DNA from: Enterobacter chengduensis
GTDB lineage: Bacteria; Pseudomonadota; Gammaproteobacteria; Enterobacterales; Enterobacteriaceae
NCBI RefSeq assembly: GCF_001984825.2
Contig: NZ_CP043318.1
Span: forward strand, 1,736,001 to 1,800,000
DNA: 64,000 nucleotides
Reading direction: 5' to 3'
The notes beneath the pieces were generated by a model that was not told the origin of the DNA, searched no databases, and saw nothing but the letters and a program-made list of their open reading frames with translations. How positions within the stretch are numbered: the first letter of the stretch is position 1; each line of letters starts with the position of its first letter. Shown in pieces: positions 27,838-36,362 of this stretch. The translations under genes and the position numbers were made by a program.

Positions 27838-28277
27838 GCGAACACGCCATGTTCGAGTCGACCAATCAAGTCGGTGACTTCCAGGGCACCGGTTTCCGTC
27901 GCGATCAGGTCGACAGGGGCAACATTTCCAAGCCCGCGCACCGGCGCCTGCAGCCAGTTCCATGCCTCTTCTTTACTGCCAAAATAGTCGACAGCAGCAT
28001 CCAGCACCCGAACGAAACGGGCCACGCGTTCGCTTTCATCCGGCGTCAGCGTCCGTCCCGCGCTTTTGCGGCGGGCTACGTTACGTTCATTAATTCCGGT
28101 GACGCGCAAAATGTCCGCTTTCGACATCGCCGTCCACTCATGGATATTGTCGAGCACGCTGACGGGTAACCCCTGATTGAGAAACTCAATCAGCCGCATA
28201 CCCCTGTTTGCAGGTAAACCAGCGTACCGCCAAAGCGCGTTATCAGCAGGTTGTTGGGCGGGGATCCATGTTCTCAT
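27834..28277 (-). CDS. Xre/ParS-type antitoxin (DUF2384)
   Basis: A 147-residue antitoxin of the Xre-MbcA-ParS group. A central helix-turn-helix-like segment lies near residues 50-75 (SKADILRVTGINERNVARRK). The C-terminal toxin-binding DUF2384 part spans about 85-147 (RVLDAAVDYFGSKEEAWNWL, ETGALEVTDLIGRLEHGVF). It precedes the RES toxin with a four-base overlap, the usual order for this pair. An excellent AGGAGGT lies upstream of the ATG at 28277. It probably represses its own promoter through the direct repeats at 28295-28328. Confidence 0.85.
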   Translation of the reverse strand: MRTWIPAQQPADNALWRYAGLPANRGMRLIEFLNQGLPVSVLDNIHEWTAMSKADILRVTGINERNVARRKSAGRTLTPDESERVARFVRVLDAAVDYFGSKEEAWNWLQAPVRGLGNVAPVDLIATETGALEVTDLIGRLEHGVFA

Positions 28278-28294
28278 GTTACCTCCTGGTGAGT

Positions 28295-28350
28295 GTCATT
28301 TGTCATGGCTAAGTATAGTCATTTGTCAGGTGGAGTGGAATGGCGTTTTT
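28295..28350 (-). promoter_or_regulatory. Promoter and operator repeats of the RES/Xre module
   Basis: On the minus strand TTCCAC, 17 bp and TATACT form a plausible sigma-70 promoter. Two perfect 11-bp direct repeats, TGACAAATGAC, at 28318-28328 and 28295-28305 are 23 bp apart and flank the -10 box. That is about two helical turns, fitting cooperative binding of the antitoxin for autoregulation. Confidence 0.6.
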
Positions 28351-28514
28351 TTATACTGGGTGGTTTAAGAGAAGATGGCGTTTGACCCTAATTTTTAGGG
28401 TGTTTGTAATGCATTGATATTAAATGGATATTTGAGAGGGTAAAAAAGAGGGTAAAAGAAGGGGTTTTAGCTTTTTTTGTATGAAAATCATAATGGTGTG
28501 AAGATATTATTTCA
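28351..28514 (+). promoter_or_regulatory. Leader of CRISPR array 3
   Basis: AT-rich and non-coding. TAATGCATTGATA at 28407-28419 is a perfect IHF core on the opposite strand, ending 96 bp before the first repeat. GAGGGTAAAAAA and GAGGGTAAAAGA form a tandem 12-bp repeat around 28437-28460, followed by GGGGTTTT, related to the G-rich motif in the other leaders. Confidence 0.7.
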
Positions 28515-29258
28515 GTGCACTGCCGTACAGGCAGCTTAGAAATCATCTTGTTTCGCTCGTTTACCAGGTCTACTGTGCACTGCCGTACAGGCAGCTTAGA
28601 AAGTGGGACAAGGTGACGCAGTCGGTACGCCATAGTGCACTGCCGTACAGGCAGCTTAGAAAACTTTAGAGAGAATCTGGGTAAAGCCCGTCATGTGCAC
28701 TGCCGTACAGGCAGCTTAGAAAATTGACCGTCTTTCTCGTTCAACGATGGACTTGTGCACTGCCGTACAGGCAGCTTAGAAAGAAAACGAAGCCGCCAGA
28801 GAGCTTACCATCAGGTGCACTGCCGTACAGGCAGCTTAGAAATGATACAATCTTTCGGCAAATGTACCGATTAAGTGCACTGCCGTACAGGCAGCTTAGA
28901 AAGTCAGGGCATGGTGTGCAAACTAGCGGGGCGAGTGCACTGCCGTACAGGCAGCTTAGAAATGCAATGCGACAGGGACCAGGAGAATATTCGGGTGCAC
29001 TGCCGAACAGGCAGCTTAGAAAGCACGTTTGATGCCCGGACGCGACGCGCCCGCGTGCACTGCCGTACAGGCAGCTTAGAAAGACAGACGGGCGCGACTG
29101 CTTCGACTGATAGAGTGCACTGCCGTGCAGGCAGCTCAGAAAAGGGAATGGTCACCATCACCACAGAAGAAAGTGCACTGCCGTACCCGCAGCTTAGCAA
29201 AATAGAAAATAAGGTCTCTTCCCCTTACTTTCTACACTGTCGAACAGACAGCCTGAAA
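28515..29258 (+). CRISPR. Type I-F CRISPR array 3, 11 good and 2 decayed repeats
   Basis: Repeat starts are at 28515, 28575, 28635, 28695, 28755, 28815, 28875, 28935, 28995, 29055 and 29115, then decayed copies at 29173 and about 29232. The period is exactly 60 through 29115. Every recognisable copy begins GTGCAC instead of the GTTCAC of arrays 1 and 2; the rest of the repeat and its hairpin are the same. Single changes occur at 28995 and 29115. Same orientation as the cas operon, with the old end toward infA. Confidence 0.98.
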
Positions 29259-29303
29259 CGAACCGCCAAATAATTGTTCAAATAATCGACTGCACCACAA
29301 AAA

Positions 29304-29332
29304 AATAAGGCCGGGAAAATCCCGGCCTTATT
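29304..29332 (-). terminator. Terminator of infA
   Basis: A 12-bp perfect stem AATAAGGCCGGG / CCCGGCCTTATT with a 5-base loop, flanked by A and T tracts. It is symmetrical and can also end transcription from array 3. Confidence 0.85.
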
Positions 29333-29364
29333 TAATATTCATCTGCCATTACAGGCGAAAACAA

Positions 29365-29583
<219 letters not shown>

Positions 29584-29867
29584 CTAATCCTCTGGGGTAT
29601 CACTACCAAGTTTTGAACCGGCAAGATAATGCCGAAATTCATCATTTAAGTAAAGAATTGCGCGATTAAAACGCAGCAAAACAGTTTCGGCGCATTGCCC
29701 AAGCGTCACGGTACAACCGAACAGGAAGCGCATTCGTAAAGGGGAGACGACAGGATAAACGTCAGGACGTTATCTGAAGCGAGGGTCCCAAACGGCGGCG
29801 GGGCAACAGGCAGAAGCTACTCTGCGGCGTAATTATAACACCCTCACAAAAAATATGCGGAAAACAT

Positions 29868-30572
29868 TTAGGCATTGGGCACAAAGAGCGTTTTCGGTAT
29901 CCAGAAGTCGCGCGGGAGCTTCTCCTGACGGCTGGCTTCAAGCTGTTCGATGTACTGGCGGCGCGGGATTTCAACAGCCCCGAGGGAGGCCGTATGCTCG
30001 TTGAGCACCTGACAATCGATGAGGCGTCCGCCGCGCTGGGCAAACGTCTCGCAGAAGACCAGCAGCGCGGTTTTCGAGGCATTAACCGCACGAGAGAACA
30101 TCGATTCGCCACAAAACAGCGACCCTTGCGCCACGCCGTACATGCCGCCGACGAGAGCGGTGCCTTCCCATACCTCGATGGAGTGGGCGTAGCCAAGCTC
30201 ATGAAGCTGGTGGTAGGCGGTGATGATATCGCGGGTTATCCACGTCCCTTCATAGCGGTCTTCGGCGCAGCCTTCAATGACCTGACCAAAAGCGTGATTG
30301 AGGGTAACGCGATAGGGTGATTTCGCATGGAAACGCCTCATGCTGCGGCTCAGGTGAAACTGCGCAGGCCACAGCACGGCACGCGGATCGGGAGACCACC
30401 ATAAAATCGGGTCGCCGGGAGAAAACCAGGGGAAGATACCGCGCTGGTACGCCATCAACAGCCGCGCAGGACTGAGGTCACCGCCAAGGGCCAGCAGCCC
30501 GTTGGGCTCACGCAGCGCCCCTTCCGGAGAAGGGAACGCAATGTTATGACGAGAAAGCTGGACCAGGCGCAT
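29868..30572 (-). CDS. aat: Leucyl/phenylalanyl-tRNA-protein transferase
   Basis: A 234-residue enzyme that adds Leu or Phe from aminoacyl-tRNA to proteins with N-terminal Arg or Lys, making N-degrons for ClpS-ClpAP. It matches E. coli Aat in length. Visible conserved parts are [29 protein letters not shown], and [11 protein letters not shown]. Starts [10 protein letters not shown] at 30572. Located 45 bp downstream of cydC on the same strand, so it may be partly co-transcribed with cydDC. Confidence 0.97.
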   Translation of the reverse strand: MRLVQLSRHNIAFPSPEGALREPNGLLALGGDLSPARLLMAYQRGIFPWFSPGDPILWWSPDPRAVLWPAQFHLSRSMRRFHAKSPYRVTLNHAFGQVIEGCAEDRYEGTWITRDIITAYHQLHELGYAHSIEVWEGTALVGGMYGVAQGSLFCGESMFSRAVNASKTALLVFCETFAQRGGRLIDCQVLNEHTASLGAVEIPRRQYIEQLEASRQEKLPRDFWIPKTLFVPNA

Positions 30573-30617
30573 GACAGCAAAACTCCAGTACGCGAGTGAG
30601 GACGCTACAAATATAGT

Positions 30618-32339
30618 CTACAGACGCTGTTTAAACTGGTAGTAGCGACCCTGTTTCGCCAGCAGCTGTGCGTGATTACCTTGCTCAATAATGTGCCCGT
30701 TGTCCATCACAATTATCCGATCAAAACTCGCCAGTCCGCGCAGGCGATGCGTGACCATCAGCACGGTTTTGCCCGTCATGACATTGGCCAGTAAATCAAG
30801 GATTTGGCTCTCGGTTGTGGCGTCAAGCCCTTCGGTGGGCTCGTCGAGCAGTATCAGCGGCGCATCGTGCAGCAGCGCGCGCGCAATCGCCAGACGGCGC
30901 AGCTCACCGCCGGAGAGCTGGCGGCCGCCTTCGCCCAGCCAGCCGTTCAACCCATCGTCCTCAAGCAGCTTTTGCAGGCCGACCTGTTCAAGCACGGCAC
31001 GAAGCGCATCGTCAGAGGCCTCCGGTGCGGCCAGCAGCAGGTTATCGCGCAGCGTGGCGCTAAACAGATGCACGCGCTGAGGAACAACGCTTACGGTCTT
31101 ACGCAGGGCCGGCTCGCTGAAATCAGTCAGCAGCGTATTGTTGAAGCGAATCTGACCGCGCTGCGGATCCCAGGCGCGGGTCAGCAGCTGCAGCAGCGTC
31201 GATTTACCGCAGCCGGTACGGCCGAGGATCGCAATCCGCTGACCTGCATTGACCGAAAGAGTGATACCGTCCAGCGCGTTCTGCGCCTGCCTGTCATAGC
31301 TGAAGGTGACATCTTCAAGCGTCAGTGCAACCTGCTCGGGTACAGCGGTCTGCCCGGCGCTGAACGTCACTTCAGGCTCCTGCTCGGCAATTTGCGTGAT
31401 GCGCAGGGCAGAGGCGATCACCTGGCCCAGATGCTGGAAGGCACCCGTTACAGGGGCCAGCGCTTCAAACGCGGCCAGCGCACAGAAGACGAAAAGGGCT
31501 ATAAGGGGGCCCGGCTGGGTATTTCCGCCGATATCGCCGGAAGTAAGCCACAGCATGGCAATGACCGCCACGCCGCCGATTAACATCATCAGCGCCTGAG
31601 AGAAGGCCGTCAGCTCCGACTGACGGCGCTGGGCCTCATGCCAGTTCAGCTCCGTACTTTCCATTCGGGCGCGGTAGCGCTTGCTGGCGCCAAAAATGGT
31701 CAGCTCTGCCTGTCCCTGAAGCCAGGAGGTCAGCTGCTGGCGGTAGTCCCCGCGCAGTCGCGTCAGGTTTTCCCCGGTGGATTTCCCGGCGCGGTAAAAC
31801 AGCGGGGGAAGAATGATGAGCGTCAGCAGCATGATCCCGCCGAGCGTCAGCGCAACGGGAACATCGAGAACAGACAGCCCCAGCGTAACCACCACAATCA
31901 CCACAAACGCGCCCACGATCGGGGAGATTACGCGCAGATACAGGTGATCCAGCGTGTCGACATCGGCAACGACGCGGTTAAGCAGCTCGCCCTGACGAAA
32001 ACGCGCCAGCCCGGCAGGGGAGAGGGGCAGCAGCTTGCTGAAGGTGTAGATACGCAGGTGCTGCAGCACGCGGAAAGTGGCGTCGTGGCTGACCAGCCGT
32101 TCGAAATAGCGTCCGGCCGTGCGGGTGATGGCGGTGCCGCGAACGCCCGCTGCCGGAAGCATATAGTTGAAGCTGTATAACCCGGCGAACCCCGCGACGG
32201 CCGAGGCCGACAGGAACCAGCCGGAAAGCGTGAGCAGGCCGATGCTGGCGAGCAGCGTGACAATCGCCAGCACAATCCCCAGCGTCAGCATCCATTTGTG
32301 GCGTTTATAGAGCGCCAGATAAGGCAGTAGAGCACGCAT
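30618..32339 (-). CDS. cydC: ABC transporter subunit CydC (cytochrome bd assembly)
   Basis: A 573-residue half-transporter with six N-terminal membrane helices and a C-terminal ATPase: Walker A ILGRTGCGKSTLLQ near residue 367, signature LSGGELRRLAIARAL, and Walker B LILLDEPTEGLD. With CydD it exports cysteine and glutathione to the periplasm and is needed for cytochrome bd assembly. Its ATG shares one base with the cydD stop (TGATG), so the pair is translationally coupled. Confidence 0.97.
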   Translation of the reverse strand: MRALLPYLALYKRHKWMLTLGIVLAIVTLLASIGLLTLSGWFLSASAVAGFAGLYSFNYMLPAAGVRGTAITRTAGRYFERLVSHDATFRVLQHLRIYTFSKLLPLSPAGLARFRQGELLNRVVADVDTLDHLYLRVISPIVGAFVVIVVVTLGLSVLDVPVALTLGGIMLLTLIILPPLFYRAGKSTGENLTRLRGDYRQQLTSWLQGQAELTIFGASKRYRARMESTELNWHEAQRRQSELTAFSQALMMLIGGVAVIAMLWLTSGDIGGNTQPGPLIALFVFCALAAFEALAPVTGAFQHLGQVIASALRITQIAEQEPEVTFSAGQTAVPEQVALTLEDVTFSYDRQAQNALDGITLSVNAGQRIAILGRTGCGKSTLLQLLTRAWDPQRGQIRFNNTLLTDFSEPALRKTVSVVPQRVHLFSATLRDNLLLAAPEASDDALRAVLEQVGLQKLLEDDGLNGWLGEGGRQLSGGELRRLAIARALLHDAPLILLDEPTEGLDATTESQILDLLANVMTGKTVLMVTHRLRGLASFDRIIVMDNGHIIEQGNHAQLLAKQGRYYQFKQRL

Positions 32340-34105
32340 CAGATGTCCTCCTGACGGTTCGCCAGCAGGGCGGCAAACGGCCCCTGCGCGGCAACGAGAG
32401 AGGCGTAATCGCCTTGCTCAACAATACGGCCGTTTTCCATGACCCAGATCTGGTCCCAGTCGGCAATGCCCTCCAGCTGGTGGGTGACCATCAGGGTGGT
32501 TTGCTGCCGGGAGGCGGCGTTCAGGGCCTCCATCACGCGCTGCTCGCTGTGGGCATCCAGGCTGGCGGCGGGCTCGTCCAGCAGCATCAGCTGGCATGGG
32601 TTAAGCAGCGCGCGGGCAACGGCCACACGCTGCGCCTGTCCGACCGACAGCCCGGCGGACTGGTCGCCGACCACGGTATCCACCCCTCGCGGGAGCAGCG
32701 GCAAAAACTCGCTGACCCATGCGCGGTCAAGGACCGATTGGAGTTCATCTTCACGCGCGTTCGGGCGCGCCAGCAGGACGTTTTCACGCAGCGTAGCGGC
32801 GGGCAGCTGCGGGTTTTGCCCGACCCAGCTGAGCTGTTTACGCCAGGCGTCAGGATCGAGGTTGCGCAGTTCGGTTTTGTTGATCCGCAGTGAGCCCGTG
32901 TAGGCCATAAAGCCGGATAGCGCGTTCAGCAGAGAACTTTTACCGGAACCGCTGGTGCCGACGAGCACCACGCGCTGTCCGGCCGGTAAGGTAAAGTTCA
33001 GCGGACCGGCGAGCACTTTGCCCTCGGGGGACAGAATGGAAAAGTCCTGCGCTTCAATGGTCACGGGTTCGTTAGCGTTCAGCGTCACGTCACCCCGTTC
33101 CGGGTGGGCCAGCGGCGTTTCAAGGAACGTTTTCAGGCTGTCGGCAGCGCCAACCGCCTGCGCTTTGGCGTGATAGAAGGTCCCTAGATCGCGAAGCGGC
33201 TGGAAAAACTCCGGGGCCAGGATCAGCGCCAGGAACCCGGCGGAAAGGGTCACCGCCGTGCCGTAATGGCCGAAATCCAGCGCGCCAAGATAGGAGAAGC
33301 CAAAGTAGACCGCCACGAGGGCAATCGACAGCGAGGTAAAGAATTCCAGTACGCCGGAAGACAGGAAGGCGAGGCGGAGCACTTCCATGGTGCGCTGGCG
33401 GAAGTCCTGCGATGCCTGACGAATGTTTTCGGTTTCCGCTTCACCGCGGCCAAAAATGCGCAGCGTCTCCATGCCGCGAAGGCGATCGAGGAAATGGCCG
33501 CTGAGGCGACCCAGCGCCAGGAAGTTGCGGCGGTTGGCATCCGCTGCCCCCATGCCGACCAGCGCCATAAACAGCGGGATCAGCGGGGCGGTGCCCATCA
33601 GAATCAGCGCCGCCATCCAGTTCACCGGGAAGATGGCGATGACGATCAGCACCGGAACGAAGACGGCAAGGGCCATCTGCGGCAAATAGCGCGCGTAGTA
33701 GTCGTGCATATCGTCAATCTGCTCAAGGATCAGCGTCGCCCAGCTTCCGGCAGGTTTGCCCTGGATCCACGCGGGCCCGGCTTCCTGAAGCCTGTCGAGC
33801 ACCTGACGACGGATCTCGTAGCGGATATGCTGTCCGGCGTGAAAACCGACGCGCTCACGCAGCCATACCACCCAGGCGCGCAGGATAAAAATCAGGATCA
33901 GGACAATAAAGGGCAGCAGGAGCGCTTCGCGCGGGATGTTCTCCATGATCATGTGATTAAGAATGCGGGCCAGCAGCCATGCCTGGGCAACAATCAACAG
34001 ACCGCTAACGAACCCCAGCAGACGGGAAATCATAAGCCAGCGGCGGGAAATAACGCTTTGCTGTTTCAGCCAGCGTGTTAACTCTTGTTGACGGGTTTTT
34101 TCCAT
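32339..34105 (-). CDS. cydD: ABC transporter subunit CydD (cytochrome bd assembly)
   Basis: A 588-residue half-transporter, partner of CydC. Six membrane helices lie in the first 320 residues. The ATPase domain has Walker A LVGTSGSGKSSLLNAL near residue 377, an altered signature LSVGQAQRVAVARAL, and Walker B LMLLDEPAASLD. First gene of cydDC; in E. coli the promoter lies between trxB and cydD, as the 114-bp gap allows here. Confidence 0.97.
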   Translation of the reverse strand: MEKTRQQELTRWLKQQSVISRRWLMISRLLGFVSGLLIVAQAWLLARILNHMIMENIPREALLLPFIVLILIFILRAWVVWLRERVGFHAGQHIRYEIRRQVLDRLQEAGPAWIQGKPAGSWATLILEQIDDMHDYYARYLPQMALAVFVPVLIVIAIFPVNWMAALILMGTAPLIPLFMALVGMGAADANRRNFLALGRLSGHFLDRLRGMETLRIFGRGEAETENIRQASQDFRQRTMEVLRLAFLSSGVLEFFTSLSIALVAVYFGFSYLGALDFGHYGTAVTLSAGFLALILAPEFFQPLRDLGTFYHAKAQAVGAADSLKTFLETPLAHPERGDVTLNANEPVTIEAQDFSILSPEGKVLAGPLNFTLPAGQRVVLVGTSGSGKSSLLNALSGFMAYTGSLRINKTELRNLDPDAWRKQLSWVGQNPQLPAATLRENVLLARPNAREDELQSVLDRAWVSEFLPLLPRGVDTVVGDQSAGLSVGQAQRVAVARALLNPCQLMLLDEPAASLDAHSEQRVMEALNAASRQQTTLMVTHQLEGIADWDQIWVMENGRIVEQGDYASLVAAQGPFAALLANRQEDI

Positions 34106-34166
34106 TGCGTACTTTGCAGGTGACGTTATTAGAAATTGGGCAGCGCAATGTTACAACGGGGAGACA

Positions 34167-34190
34167 ATAAAGGCGACTTATCGCCGCCTT
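34167..34190 (-). terminator. Likely terminator of trxB
   Basis: On the minus strand GGCGA-taag-TCGCC followed by TTTATT, just downstream of the trxB stop. The stem is short, so termination may be partial. Confidence 0.5.
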
Positions 34191-34219
34191 TATTTACGTT
34201 TGTTACTGACTTGTAAAGA

Positions 34220-35732
<1,513 letters not shown>

Positions 35733-36227
35733 ATGGTAGATAGCAAGAAGCGCCCTGGCAAAGATCTCGACCGTATCGATCGTAACATTCTTAATGAATT
35801 GCAAAAGGATGGGCGTATTTCCAACGTCGAGCTTTCAAAACGTGTGGGACTTTCCCCGACGCCGTGCCTTGAGCGTGTGCGCCGACTGGAAAGACAGGGT
35901 TTCATTCAGGGCTATACTGCTCTGCTGAACCCGCATTATCTGGATGCCTCACTTCTGGTATTTGTTGAGATTACTCTGAATCGTGGTGCGCCGGATGTGT
36001 TTGAGCAATTTAACGCCGCTGTACAAAAACTTGAAGAAATTCAAGAGTGTCACCTGGTTTCCGGTGATTTCGACTACCTGTTGAAAACCCGTGTGCCTGA
36101 TATGTCCGCCTACCGCAAGCTGCTGGGGGAAACCCTGCTGCGTCTGCCAGGCGTGAACGACACCCGTACTTATGTGGTGATGGAAGAGGTCAAACAGAGC
36201 AATCGTCTGGTTATTAAGACGCGCTAA
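35733..36227 (+). CDS. lrp: Leucine-responsive regulatory protein Lrp
   Basis: A 164-residue global feast/famine regulator, essentially identical to E. coli Lrp. The N-terminal helix-turn-helix is in VELSKRVGLSPTPCLERVRR, and the C-terminal ligand-binding RAM domain ends VKQSNRLVIKTR. The start is the ATG at 35733 (MVDSKKRPGKD) after a long leader; an ATG 17 codons upstream is not supported by the family. A hairpin at 36285 ends the transcript before ftsK. Confidence 0.98.
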   Translation: MVDSKKRPGKDLDRIDRNILNELQKDGRISNVELSKRVGLSPTPCLERVRRLERQGFIQGYTALLNPHYLDASLLVFVEITLNRGAPDVFEQFNAAVQKLEEIQECHLVSGDFDYLLKTRVPDMSAYRKLLGETLLRLPGVNDTRTYVVMEEVKQSNRLVIKTR

Positions 36228-36284
36228 CACGGAACAGGTGCAAAATCAGCGTAGTTTGATTACACTCCTGTTAATCCATACAGC

Positions 36285-36316
36285 AACAGTGCCGGGGAGC
36301 CCCGGCGCTGTTGTCC
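36285..36316 (+). terminator. Hairpin after lrp
   Basis: AACAGTGCCGGGG pairs with CCCCGGCGCTGTT with one mismatch, followed by GTCCGTTTT. This is a probable lrp terminator, about 50 bp before ftsK. Confidence 0.65.
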
Positions 36317-36362
36317 GTTTTAGCAAACAGGCAGGATATGCCTGATACCTGGAGAGCCTTTC

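Noticed and set aside
15099..29364. Integrated prophage or genomic island with attachment sites
   Set aside because: No integrase, transposase or flanking direct repeats were found; the accessory genes look like separate modules accumulated at one spot.
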